Assembly: GCA_036524675.1 (NCBI GenBank)
Contig: DATDBU010000044.1
Coordinates: 1-51,226 of the forward strand
Origin: DATDAW01 sp036524675
Lineage (GTDB): Bacteria > Verrucomicrobiota > Verrucomicrobiia > Chthoniobacterales > DASVRZ01
Reading direction: 5' to 3'
Length of the DNA stretch: 51,226 bases
Below the pieces are notes generated by a model, which had not been told where the DNA came from, did not search any database, and saw nothing but the letters and a program-made list of their open reading frames with translations. Both the position numbers and the translations under genes were made by a program. Positions 26,574-34,471 of the stretch are shown in pieces. Position 1 is the stretch's first letter, and the number at the start of each line of letters is the position of its first letter.

Positions 26574-27304
26574 TCGCACCCACTGTTAACAAAGAAATCG
26601 AACGTGCTTTGCGTCCGCTGGGCGATCTCGTGATCGACATCGACGGAATCACCCGCGACTACGTGATGGGCGACAATGTCATCCGGGCATTGCGTGGAGT
26701 TAGTCTTCGAATCCATCGCAATGAGTATCTGGCCATCATGGGTCCATCTGGCAGCGGGAAATCAACCATGATGAACATGCTCGGGTGCCTCGATACGCCG
26801 ACCACCGGCCGCTATGAATTCGCCGGGAAAGACGTCGCATCGATGACTGACGACGAACTTGCGGCTATCCGAAACAAGGAGATCGGATTCGTTTTCCAGA
26901 CGTTCAACCTTCTGCCGCGTTCCACCAGTCTGGCAAATGTCGAATTGCCTCTCGTTTATGCAGGCATCGGCCGGGAACAGCGGCGGGTACGCGCAGAAGC
27001 CGCGCTTCAGGCCGTCGGTCTCGGCCAGCGCATGCACCACCGGCCGAACGAACTTTCCGGCGGCCAACGCCAGCGCGTTGCCATTGCGCGGGCGCTTGTG
27101 AACGATCCGTCAATCATTCTAGCAGACGAGCCGACCGGCAATCTCGACTCCCGCACGGGAGAAGAAATCATGGCGTTGTTCGAAACCCTCTATCAACAGG
27201 GGAACACGATCATACTGGTCACGCACGAAGAGGACATTGCGCAGCACGCCAGACGCATCATCCGCCTGCGTGATGGATTGATAGAAAGCGATCAGGCGGT
27301 TTGA
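26570..27304 (+). CDS. ABC transporter ATP-binding protein (MacB/LolD type)
   Basis: 244-aa nucleotide-binding subunit. Walker A GPSGSGKS at 58-65, Q-loop in EIGFVFQTFNLLPRSTSLAN, signature LSGGQRQRVAIARAL near 163, Walker B ILADEPTGNLD near 183, H-loop VTHEED. The N-terminal 25 residues are an extension beyond the usual LolD. It starts 4 bp before the adaptor stop and ends just before the inverted-repeat cassette that separates it from its permease genes. Confidence 0.95.
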   Translation: MIAPTVNKEIERALRPLGDLVIDIDGITRDYVMGDNVIRALRGVSLRIHRNEYLAIMGPSGSGKSTMMNMLGCLDTPTTGRYEFAGKDVASMTDDELAAIRNKEIGFVFQTFNLLPRSTSLANVELPLVYAGIGREQRRVRAEAALQAVGLGQRMHHRPNELSGGQRQRVAIARALVNDPSIILADEPTGNLDSRTGEEIMALFETLYQQGNTIILVTHEEDIAQHARRIIRLRDGLIESDQAV

Positions 27305-27306
27305 TA

Positions 27307-27337
27307 ATTTTGGATTTTTGATTCTCGATTTTCGATT
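27307..27337 (+). repeat. Left inverted repeat of the four-helix cassette
   Basis: TTTTGGATTTTTGATTCTCG continuing ATTTTCGATTT. It matches the reverse complement of 27688-27718 with 3 mismatches over 31 bp. It begins 3 bp after the ATPase stop codon. Confidence 0.85.
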
Positions 27338-27341
27338 TTTT

Positions 27342-27662
27342 ATGGACGAGCGTGAACTCAAGCAGCGCACGAAGAGTTTCTCCCTTCGGGTACTCAAACT
27401 CATTGACTCGTTGCCAAACACCCGGTCGGCAAATATTCTGGCGCATCAGTTGGGGAGATCCGGAACGTCCGTGGGCGCCAATTATCGCGCTGCCTGTCGC
27501 TCACGCTCTGTGGCGGAAATGATTTCGAAGTTAGCGGTTGTCGAAGAGGAAGTTGATGAATCAGGTTTTTGGTTGGAACTGATCGCCAACCACGGCCTGC
27601 TCGAGGAAAGCAAGCTGACTCTTCTTATTCAAGAATCCAATGAATTGCGGCCATTATGGTAG
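27342..27662 (+). CDS. Four-helix bundle protein (23S rRNA intervening-sequence / bAvd family)
   Basis: 106 aa from ATG 27342 (an in-frame ATG at 27318 lies inside the repeat). It starts MDERELKQRTKSFSLRVLKL and contains the diagnostic LAHQLGRSGTSVGANYRAAC then RSRSVAEMISKLAVVEEEVD and ESGFWLELIANHGLL. This matches the four-helix family first found in insertions within 23S rRNA genes (S23) and related to Avd of diversity-generating retroelements. Members form pentameric barrels and bind nucleic acid, but outside those settings their role is unknown. Here it sits alone between 31-bp inverted repeats inside an ABC efflux operon; no reverse transcriptase or rRNA gene is nearby. Confidence 0.92.
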   Translation: MDERELKQRTKSFSLRVLKLIDSLPNTRSANILAHQLGRSGTSVGANYRAACRSRSVAEMISKLAVVEEEVDESGFWLELIANHGLLEESKLTLLIQESNELRPLW

Positions 27663-27687
27663 CCTCACGGAAGACGCTCCAGGCGGG

Positions 27688-27718
27688 AAATCCAAAATCG
27701 AGAATCCAAAATCGAAAA
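27688..27718 (-). repeat. Right inverted repeat of the four-helix cassette
   Basis: Plus strand reads AAATCCAAAATCGAGAATCC then AAAATCGAAAA. It is the inverted partner of 27307-27337. Its last base is the first base of the permease start codon (ATG 27718), so the element ends at, or supplied, the translation start. Confidence 0.85.
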
Positions 27719-28968
27719 TGATGCAACTAGCGTCCGAAATCTCAGAGAGCTTTCATATCGCCTGGGCTCAAATTCTGGCTAACAAAATGCGCTCGACGTT
27801 GACGATGCTCGGCGTCATCATTGGCATTATTGCTGTGACGTTGATGGGCACGGCCATCAATGGAATCCAGAGCGGCTTTGATCGGAGCATGTCGCTGCTC
27901 GGTGACGATGTGCTTTATATCAGCAAATTCCCATGGGGGCCGAACGATGATTACTATGCCTTTCGTAATCGGCCTAATATCAAGACGGTTTATGCAGACG
28001 AAATTAACCGGATCATTGCAGCGTCGCCTAATTCGGCTCTCGAGCTGGCCGTGCCGGCGCCGGTTAATTTTCCAACGATTTCCTATGGCGGCAGACAGGT
28101 GACGTCGGTTTATACCGTGGGGACGACCGGCGATTTTGCGCGCACTTCGACCACGGAAACGGTCAAGGGTCGCTTCATGACCGAGCAGGAATCTCTCAGC
28201 GGAGCTTCGGTTTGTATCATCGGCCTGGACATCGCAAATGCGCTTTTTCCTTCCGAGGATCCCATCGACAAAGTGATCACCGTTGGCGACCGCAGGTTTC
28301 GTGTGATCGGCGTTTTCGCAAAACAAGGCTCCTTCCTTGGGCTGTTCTCTTTCGACAAACAGGTGATGGTCACGCTTGGATCTTTCCTGAAATACTTCAC
28401 GGTCGATGAAGACGCCGATATCCGGGTAAAGGTAAAAGACAAATCGTTGATGGCGCCCGCGACGGAGGAACTGACGGGTATCATGCGCCGGATCCGCAAG
28501 ACCATGCCCGAAGCAAAGGAGGACTTCAGCATTAACGAACAAAAGGCCTTTCGGAGCACCCTGGATCCCATTAAGGCCGGCATCGCCATCGCCGGCATTT
28601 TCATTACCGGCCTGTCCCTGTTTGTCGGCGCCATTGGAATCATGAATATCACCTATGTTAGCGTTAAAGAGCGAACGCGGGAAATTGGGACTCGCAAAGC
28701 ACTCGGAGCCAGGCGCCGCTCCATCCTCTTGCAGTTTTTGATCGAAGCGGTTTCCATCTGTCTCGCGGGCGGTTTGATAGGGCTTGGGTTTTCCTTCGCA
28801 TTGTTCTTGCTGCTGACACTGGCCCTCCCATCATTTCCGATCCAGTTCTCGATGGGACTGACCCTTGTCGCCCTGGCCGCATCGGTCGTGACGGGCATCG
28901 TCTCCGGCTTTATGCCTGCATGGTCTGCGTCCCGGCTCGATCCCATTGTTGCTCTTCGCTACGAATGA
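27718..28968 (+). CDS. MacB-type ABC transporter permease, first copy
   Basis: 416 aa from ATG 27718 (ATG 27721 directly follows). TM1 at about 20-45 (AWAQILANKMRSTLTMLGVI then IGIIAVTLMG), a ~240-residue periplasmic MacB core domain, then three C-terminal helices (AGIFITGLSLFVGAIGIMNI, RSILLQFLIEAVSICLAGGL, LTLVALAASVVTGIVSGFMP) of the FtsX fold. It ends DPIVALRYE as MacB-like permeases do. The stop overlaps the next permease ATG (28965). Together with the next gene it would make a heterodimeric permease for the ATPase upstream. Longer in-frame starts run into the repeat and are not used. Confidence 0.94.
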   Translation: MMQLASEISESFHIAWAQILANKMRSTLTMLGVIIGIIAVTLMGTAINGIQSGFDRSMSLLGDDVLYISKFPWGPNDDYYAFRNRPNIKTVYADEINRIIAASPNSALELAVPAPVNFPTISYGGRQVTSVYTVGTTGDFARTSTTETVKGRFMTEQESLSGASVCIIGLDIANALFPSEDPIDKVITVGDRRFRVIGVFAKQGSFLGLFSFDKQVMVTLGSFLKYFTVDEDADIRVKVKDKSLMAPATEELTGIMRRIRKTMPEAKEDFSINEQKAFRSTLDPIKAGIAIAGIFITGLSLFVGAIGIMNITYVSVKERTREIGTRKALGARRRSILLQFLIEAVSICLAGGLIGLGFSFALFLLLTLALPSFPIQFSMGLTLVALAASVVTGIVSGFMPAWSASRLDPIVALRYE

Positions 28969-30191
28969 AACGCTCCGATATATTCCATATGGCCATGGGC
29001 TCGCTGGGAGCCAACAAACTGCGGTCCGCGCTGACCATGCTGGGGATCACAATCGGCGTATTTTCAGTCATCGGCGTGATGACGGCGGTCAGTGCCATCC
29101 AGGGGAGCATCGAGGATGGGCTTAGTTTTCTTGGCTCGAATATCTTCCAATTCGCCAAGGAGCCGGTGATGCAGAACAGCAACAACCAGGAGTTTCGCAA
29201 CCGCCCCAACGTCACCTATGAGCAGGCGACTTATTTCGCGAAGCTCATCGAGTCGAAAACGACCGTTGTCTGCTTCAAGGTTTTCAACCGGGGCGTGGCC
29301 GCTGTTGCAAACGGACGCAAGACGAATCCCAACCAGGAAGTCGTCGGGACCAACGAATATTTTCTCGAAGCCAACAGCTACGCGATTGGAGAGGGGCGCA
29401 ATATCAACGCCGGAGACGTTGAACTGGCCCGACCGGTTATCGTCATCGGCGATGACGTCAAACGGAAACTGTTCTCCAACCGCAGTCCGCTGAACCAAAA
29501 CGTGCGGGTTGCGGGCAAGAACTACACGATTGTCGGCGTTTTCGCCGTGAAAGGCTCCGGTTTCGGCGGTTCCAGCGATTCGCTATCCGCGATTCCCATT
29601 ACGAGGTTCCTTTCCGACTACGGTCGCAAAGGGCGCACGGTCAATATCGCCGTCCAATCCCGTTCCCAGCAGAGTTACGACTCAACGCTGGGGTTTGCCA
29701 TCGGCGCCATGCGAAAAGCACGCGGCTTGCAGATGGAGGATCCGAACGACTTTGATATCTATTCCAACGACTCACTGACGGCTGCGTTTACTCAAATCGC
29801 CGGTACGATCCGTATTGGAGCGCTGGTAATCAGCCTTATCGCGCTGCTTGCCGCAGGGGTCGGCATCATGAACATCATGCTGGTCAGCGTCACAGAACGG
29901 ACCAAAGAAATCGGTGTCCGCAAATCCATTGGAGCGCGGAAGGACCACATTTTGGGTCAATTCCTGCTCGAGTCCGTATTTATCTCCGAACTCGGCGGGA
30001 TCGCTGGAATCATTCTTGGGGTGCTGGGTGGGAACGGACTCGCGATGTTTCTGGGGGTGGACCTGGTTTTCCCATGGGGATGGGCTTTGACCGGCATCAT
30101 CGTATGCTCGGCCATCGGGATTGGTTTTGGAATGTATCCTGCCCATAAGGCCGCAAGCCTCAACCCGGTTGAGGCATTGCGGTTCGAATAG
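28965..30191 (+). CDS. MacB-type ABC transporter permease, second copy
   Basis: 408 aa from ATG 28965, which overlaps the previous stop by 4 bp (ATGA); in-frame upstream start 28920 is inside the first permease. TM1 follows MKRSDIFHMAMGSLGANKLR SALTMLGITIG. A periplasmic MacB core (about 45-280) is followed by three helices including LLAAGVGIMNIMLVSVTERT KEIGVRK, the family signature. It ends NPVEALRFE. A palindromic element follows 11 bp after the stop. Confidence 0.94.
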   Translation: MKRSDIFHMAMGSLGANKLRSALTMLGITIGVFSVIGVMTAVSAIQGSIEDGLSFLGSNIFQFAKEPVMQNSNNQEFRNRPNVTYEQATYFAKLIESKTTVVCFKVFNRGVAAVANGRKTNPNQEVVGTNEYFLEANSYAIGEGRNINAGDVELARPVIVIGDDVKRKLFSNRSPLNQNVRVAGKNYTIVGVFAVKGSGFGGSSDSLSAIPITRFLSDYGRKGRTVNIAVQSRSQQSYDSTLGFAIGAMRKARGLQMEDPNDFDIYSNDSLTAAFTQIAGTIRIGALVISLIALLAAGVGIMNIMLVSVTERTKEIGVRKSIGARKDHILGQFLLESVFISELGGIAGIILGVLGGNGLAMFLGVDLVFPWGWALTGIIVCSAIGIGFGMYPAHKAASLNPVEALRFE

Positions 30192-30202
30192 GCAGGGACT
30201 CA

Positions 30203-30279
30203 ATAGCCACAAAGAACGCAAAGAATACGGAGACCTGAAGCAGTCTGTCTTTTGTCTTCTATGTGTTCTTTGTGGCTAT
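30203..30279. repeat. Palindromic intergenic element between convergent genes
   Basis: Left arm ATAGCCACAAAGAACGCAAA GAA and right arm TTCTATGTGTTCTTTGTGGC TAT are inverted copies (23 bp, 3 mismatches) around a 31-bp centre. Lies between the convergent permease and gmd and could terminate both transcripts. Widely scattered sequences of this 'CCACAAAGAAC' type are known to me from Verrucomicrobia and similar genomes. Confidence 0.8.
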
Positions 30280-30288
30280 GACAGACGC

Positions 30289-31290
30289 TTAAACGTCAGC
30301 GATCTTTTTCTTGCCGGTGATCAGGTCGACATCGGCTTCGACCATGATTTTGACGAGCTCTTTGAAGCGCGTTTTGGGTGTCCAGCCGAGTTTCTTTTCC
30401 GCTTTCGCAGGGTCGCCGATGAGGAGATCGACTTCTGCTGGGCGCTCGTAACGGGCGTCATACTTGGTGTATTTTTCCCAGTCGAGGTCGACCGTGGCGA
30501 ATGCGACTTCGACGAATTCCTGGACGGTGTGGGCTTCGTTGGTGCCGAGGACGTAATCATCCGGTTCGTCCTGCTGGAGCATTCTCCACATGCCTTCGAC
30601 GTATTCCGGAGCGTAACCCCAGTCGCGCTTGGCCTCGCGGTTTCCGAGATAGAGATCGTCCTGCAGGCCGAGTTTGATGCGGGCGACAGCACGGGAAATC
30701 TTGCGTGTGACGAAGGTTTCACCGCGGCGCGGGCTTTCGTGGTTGAACAGGATGCCGTTGGAGGCGTGGAGGCCGTAGCCTTCGCGGTAGTTGACCGTTG
30801 CCCAGTAGCCGAACATTTTCGCACAGCCATACGGGCTGCGTGGCCACCACGGCGTGGTTTCGGTCTGCGGCACAGCCTGGACTTTGCCGTACATTTCGCT
30901 CGACGAAGCCTGGTAAAACCGAGGTTTGACGCCCGATTCACGGATGGCTTCCAGGATGCGGATGACGCCGACGCCGGTGACATCGGCGGTGTATTCCGGC
31001 ACGTCGAAGCTCACGCGGACGTGGCTCTGAGCGCCGAGGTTGTAGATTTCGTCAGGCTGCAACTGGTAGAGAAGCTTTACCAGGCCGACGGAATCGGCGA
31101 GATCGCCGTAATGCAGGAATAACCGGACACCATTGATGTGGGGATCAAGGTAAATGTGGTCTATGCGCGAGGTGTTGAACGTACTTGCACGGCGGATGAT
31201 GCCGTGAACTTCGTAACCTTTACTTAACAGCAGATCAGCGAGATAGGAGCCGTCCTGTCCGGTGATACCTGTGATGAGTGCCTTTTTCAT
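30289..31290 (-). CDS. gmd: GDP-mannose 4,6-dehydratase
   Basis: Converts GDP-mannose to GDP-4-keto-6-deoxymannose, the entry step to GDP-fucose, GDP-rhamnose and related sugars. 333 aa, slightly short of the ~345-370 common length. The Rossmann motif is G8-x-x-G11-x-x-G14 in LITGITGQDGSYLADLLLSK. The active site is SSSEMYG at 129-135, with E132, and Y154/K158 in SPYGCAKMF. ATG 31290 overlaps the rph stop by 4 bp, so it is the last gene of the rluE-rph-gmd operon. No fucose synthase gene is nearby, so the final sugar is unknown. Confidence 0.95.
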   Translation of the reverse strand: MKKALITGITGQDGSYLADLLLSKGYEVHGIIRRASTFNTSRIDHIYLDPHINGVRLFLHYGDLADSVGLVKLLYQLQPDEIYNLGAQSHVRVSFDVPEYTADVTGVGVIRILEAIRESGVKPRFYQASSSEMYGKVQAVPQTETTPWWPRSPYGCAKMFGYWATVNYREGYGLHASNGILFNHESPRRGETFVTRKISRAVARIKLGLQDDLYLGNREAKRDWGYAPEYVEGMWRMLQQDEPDDYVLGTNEAHTVQEFVEVAFATVDLDWEKYTKYDARYERPAEVDLLIGDPAKAEKKLGWTPKTRFKELVKIMVEADVDLITGKKKIADV

Positions 31291-32048
31291 GGGCGGCCAT
31301 TGAGCATCGGCTGGCCGAACTCGGCAAGCGCTTTTTGCTGGATTTGAACAATTTGTTTGATGCCGTCCCGTCCGAGCGTCAGCATGGCCTGTAGTTCGGA
31401 TTCCTGAAAGACGGATTCTTCCCCGGAGCCTTGAACTTCGATGAAATGTAAACCGGACGTCATGACGAGATTCATGTCCACGGCGGCGTCCTTGTCTTCG
31501 ACATAATTCAGGTCCAGCAAGACTTCACCATTGCAGACACCGACGCTGACGGCAGCGGCGAGCTCTTTCACGGGGAACTGGCTGATTTTACCCTCGGCCG
31601 CGAGCCGATTGCACGCAATGACGACTGCCACGACAGCGCCGGTGATAGATGCCGTGCGCGTGCCGCCATCAGCTTGTAAAACGTCGCAATCGACGCACAA
31701 GGTGCGTTCGCCGAGAGCTTCGAGATCGACGATCGCCCGCAACGAGCGGCCAATGAGGCGCTGGATCTCCGTGCTGCGCCCGTCCAGCTTGCCTTTGGTG
31801 ATATCGCGCGGTTTTCGCGTCAGTGTGGAGTAGGGGAGCATGGAGTACTCCGCGGTAAGCCATCCGCCGGTGACTTTTTGTTCCTTCATCCAGCGCGGAA
31901 CCGTCTCTTCGATGGTTGCAGCGCAAATGACGCGGGTATCGCCGAAGCTAATGAGAACGGATCCCGTGGCATGCGGGGCGACTCCAGGCGTAAACGTGAT
32001 GGGGCGAAGCTGGCCGGGCAGGCGGCCGTCTGGGCGGGTAGGCGTCAT
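31287..32048 (-). CDS. rph: Ribonuclease PH
   Basis: Phosphate-dependent 3' exonuclease that trims tRNA and other RNA ends. 253 aa, normal length. Typical blocks: RPDGRLPGQLRPITFTPGVA, GSVLISFGDTRVICAATIEE, GGWLTAEYSMLPYSTLTRKP, the phosphate-binding GRSTEIQRLIGRSLRAI, and CDVLQADGGTRTASITGA. The hexamer-forming fold is intact. ATGs and stops overlap by 4 bp with rluE upstream (32045-32048) and gmd downstream (31287-31290). Confidence 0.97.
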   Translation of the reverse strand: MTPTRPDGRLPGQLRPITFTPGVAPHATGSVLISFGDTRVICAATIEETVPRWMKEQKVTGGWLTAEYSMLPYSTLTRKPRDITKGKLDGRSTEIQRLIGRSLRAIVDLEALGERTLCVDCDVLQADGGTRTASITGAVVAVVIACNRLAAEGKISQFPVKELAAAVSVGVCNGEVLLDLNYVEDKDAAVDMNLVMTSGLHFIEVQGSGEESVFQESELQAMLTLGRDGIKQIVQIQQKALAEFGQPMLNGRP

Positions 32049-32644
32049 CTAAGTGAAATAAGGGGCCGATTTAGGTTTGTAGAGGAAAATATCTGACGTC
32101 TTTCTACTTCGGAGACTACGCGCCATTTTCCAGAAGGTAGATCGTTCAGCGGGAAATTGCCGATGCGCACCCGGATCAGGCGAAGGGTTGGATGGCCAAT
32201 GGCGGCAGTCATTTTGCGGACCTGCCGGTTGCGGCCTTCGGTGAGGGCGAGTTCGAGCCAGACGTCAGGGACATTTTTCCGATAACGGACGGGTGGATCG
32301 CGCGGCGCGAGTTCCGGTTGTGGATCGAGAACCTGGGCGCGACAGGGGCGTGTTTTCCGGTCTTCGATGACGACGCCTTCCTGCAACACAGCAAGCGACG
32401 CGGGAGTGGGAACGCGCTCCACGAGGGTCCAGTAGGTGCGTTCGTGGGCGTGGAGAGGGTCGAGCAGCCGGGAATTCATCGACGGTTCGTCCGTAAGCAG
32501 CAGCAGACCTTCACTGTCTGCATCCAGGCGGCCCAGGGGATACACATTGGGCGGGAAATCGAACTCTGCCAGCGTCCGGTGGGAACTGCCATCCGGGGTA
32601 AATTGCGAGAGGACGCCGTAGGGTTTGTGAAAGGCAAGAAGCAC
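32045..32644 (-). CDS. rluE: Large-subunit rRNA pseudouridine synthase, RluE/RsuA family
   Basis: 199 aa, no S4 domain, as in RluE (which modifies U2457 of E. coli 23S rRNA). Opens MLLAFHKPYGVLSQFTPDGS; the catalytic aspartate is D41 in GRLDADSEGLLLLTD. C-terminal LALTEGRNRQVRKMTAAIGH PTLRLIRV is the RsuA/RluB/E/F signature. First gene of a three-gene, minus-strand operon with rph and gmd, each joined by 4-bp overlaps. Exact rRNA target is inferred from family only. Confidence 0.92.
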   Translation of the reverse strand: MLLAFHKPYGVLSQFTPDGSSHRTLAEFDFPPNVYPLGRLDADSEGLLLLTDEPSMNSRLLDPLHAHERTYWTLVERVPTPASLAVLQEGVVIEDRKTRPCRAQVLDPQPELAPRDPPVRYRKNVPDVWLELALTEGRNRQVRKMTAAIGHPTLRLIRVRIGNFPLNDLPSGKWRVVSEVERRQIFSSTNLNRPLISLR

Positions 32645-32711
32645 GTCTTGGATACTTCACCCTGATCGCCGCGACGGCCAATTAAATCAGCGCGGACACC
32701 CTCGCAGGTTG

Positions 32712-32744
32712 TCACATGGAGTCATGGAGAACACGGAGGTTTAA
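32712..32744 (+). repeat. Half copy of the 'ATGGAG...GAGAACACGGAG' palindromic repeat
   Basis: TCACATGGAGTCATGGAGAA CACGGAGGTTTAAA matches the left arm of the palindrome at 35280-35310. No right arm follows, so this is a partial element. With 35280-35378 it flanks the tonB-exbD-exbB operon in direct orientation. Confidence 0.75.
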
Positions 32745-32822
32745 AGGAGGATCGATGACGACACCGTGCCGTTTAACTCCAGAGCTCTTATCCTAGTTCT
32801 TTGGTAACGGATGGTCGCCAAG

Positions 32823-34016
32823 CTAATTGTCTCCCAGGACGAAGTTAATCGTGACGGTGTAGGGCCGGCCGGTCGGCGGGGCGGGGAGGCGCGAGATTGA
32901 GCTGACGGCGGCTCTGACGGATTCATCAACGGTGTTGCTGCCGGATGAATGCACCATGCTGAAGTTGGAGATGGTACCGTCTGCGGCGATCACGATTTTC
33001 ATAGCCGTAGTGAGCTTGTACCCTGCTTGCGCTTCGGCTGTGGGCTGGCTCCAGGCGTTGGTAAAACGATTGAAAAGGACGTTGTTATAGGCATCCATGA
33101 CGCCGGGATCGACTCCCGCCTTCGTGCCCGCGCCTTTGCCGCTCCCGGTGCCTGTCCCTTCGCCGTCCGTGGATGCGCCGGTGCCGCCGCCTTTGCCGGA
33201 GTTCGAGCTGCCATTCTTGCTTCCGCCATTGCCGTTGCCACCGGTAGGTTTAGCTTTGGGCGGGGAAGCGGAGTCGCCGTTGACGGGTTTCGCCTTGGGC
33301 GGCTTGTCCGAATCAGAGCCTGATTCTGCCTCTGTCGAAGGTGATTTTTTTGTCGAAGGAGACGTTTTCGGCTTCGGTGTTGAATCGGTTTCCTCGCCGG
33401 TTTTGGGCTTGGGACTCGGCGATTTTTTTGGCTTTGGATGTGGTGTTTCCTCGTCTTGTGGCGCCGGTTTGGGCGTTTTCTTTGGAGTGGGCGAGGGGGT
33501 TGGGGTCTTCTTCGGGGTTGGTTTGGGGGTGGGTGTCTCTTTGGGCGTAGGCTTGGGAGTCTTTTTTGGCGTCGGAGTTTCTTCCGGTTCCGGTGTCGGT
33601 TTAGGTGTCTTTTTTGGGGTCGGCTTCGGAGTGGGCGTTGGTGTAGGTGTGGGTGTGCGCCTAGGCGTCGGAGTGGGAGTGGCGAGATTGATCTCGCTGT
33701 CGGATTTTACTTCCGGTGGCGGCGTAGAAGGAGGAGGAGGAGTTGAGGGCGGCGGTGTGGCCGGGGGCGGTGTAGTCTCTGGTTCAGGTGTTGGCTCCGG
33801 CGTTGAAGTTTCCTCTTCATCCGGCTCGGGTGCCGACGCTGGTAGCGCTGCCGACGTCGTGAACGCCGCAGGATCCATCCAGGTGACTCGTTCTCCGGCG
33901 TTGCCGCCGCTGCCGTTCTCGGTCTTGTGCCCGATCCAAAACAATCCAGCGATGACGACGATGTGCGCCGCCGCGATGAGAATGAGATTGCGCCAAAAAC
34001 GCTTGCTGTCATCCAT
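32823..34016 (-). CDS. TonB-like energy transducer with long Pro/Thr/Lys linker
   Basis: 397 aa. N-terminal cytoplasmic stub and single TM (LILIAAAHIVVIAGLFWIG, 11-29), then ~170 residues of TPTPKPTP-type repeats with Lys and Glu, a Gly/Ser/Asn-rich segment (~240-290), and a C-terminal TonB/TolA-type domain (about 300-397: VMDAYNNVLFNRFTNAWSQP, KLTTAMKIVIAADGTISNFS, LPAPPTGRPYTVTINFVLGD). It spans the periplasm to energise outer-membrane receptors or to brace the envelope. Last gene of exbB-exbD-tonB. The linker codons are repetitive on both strands, which produces long false ORFs opposite. A TolA-like role is the alternative. Confidence 0.85.
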   Translation of the reverse strand: MDDSKRFWRNLILIAAAHIVVIAGLFWIGHKTENGSGGNAGERVTWMDPAAFTTSAALPASAPEPDEEETSTPEPTPEPETTPPPATPPPSTPPPPSTPPPEVKSDSEINLATPTPTPRRTPTPTPTPTPKPTPKKTPKPTPEPEETPTPKKTPKPTPKETPTPKPTPKKTPTPSPTPKKTPKPAPQDEETPHPKPKKSPSPKPKTGEETDSTPKPKTSPSTKKSPSTEAESGSDSDKPPKAKPVNGDSASPPKAKPTGGNGNGGSKNGSSNSGKGGGTGASTDGEGTGTGSGKGAGTKAGVDPGVMDAYNNVLFNRFTNAWSQPTAEAQAGYKLTTAMKIVIAADGTISNFSMVHSSGSNTVDESVRAAVSSISRLPAPPTGRPYTVTINFVLGDN

Positions 34017-34036
34017 AACGGACGTCCGCGCGGATA

Positions 34037-34450
34037 TTAATCTTCCGGGCGTGTGAGCACGCCGACCTTGCTGATTTTTACTTTTTGCAAGACGTCCATC
34101 ACGTTTACGAATTTTTGCACGGGCAATTCCTTGTGCGGGCGTACGACAACGGCGAGGTTCGGGTCTTTCTTGAGGAGATCCCGCAATTCGGCTTCCAAGT
34201 CCTCGAGGTCGACGGCGTCATTGTTGAGTTCCAAATGCTCCTCTTTGTCGATCGAGATGACCTGGACCTTCGAAGGCTCTACGGCATCCGTGGCGGTCTG
34301 CGATGTGGGCACAACGAGATTAATGCTGTTTTCAAGCAATGGGGTGGTGATCATGAAAATCACCAGCAACACGAAGCACAAGTCGAGCAGCGGTGTGATG
34401 TTGATTTCGTTGAGCGTGCTGATTTTGTTGCGATCGGAAAATCGGCGCAT
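34037..34450 (-). CDS. exbD: ExbD/TolR biopolymer transport protein
   Basis: 137 aa. One TM near the N-terminus: LNEINITPLLDLCFVLLVIF carries the conserved aspartate that conducts protons with ExbB. Periplasmic domain follows with VISIDKEEHLELNNDAVDLE. Lies 20 bp upstream of the TonB-like gene and 21 bp downstream of exbB. ATG 34450. Confidence 0.93.
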   Translation of the reverse strand: MRRFSDRNKISTLNEINITPLLDLCFVLLVIFMITTPLLENSINLVVPTSQTATDAVEPSKVQVISIDKEEHLELNNDAVDLEDLEAELRDLLKKDPNLAVVVRPHKELPVQKFVNVMDVLQKVKISKVGVLTRPED

Positions 34451-34471
34451 GGTGGGAATTTTCGGAAATGA

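Noticed and set aside
27342..27662. Diversity-generating retroelement
   Set aside because: Only an Avd-like protein is present; no reverse transcriptase, template repeat or variable repeat is visible nearby.
33097..34056. Long plus-strand glycine/valine-rich reading frame
   Set aside because: It is the mirror of the TPTPKP-coding repeats of the TonB-like gene on the other strand and has no own motif.
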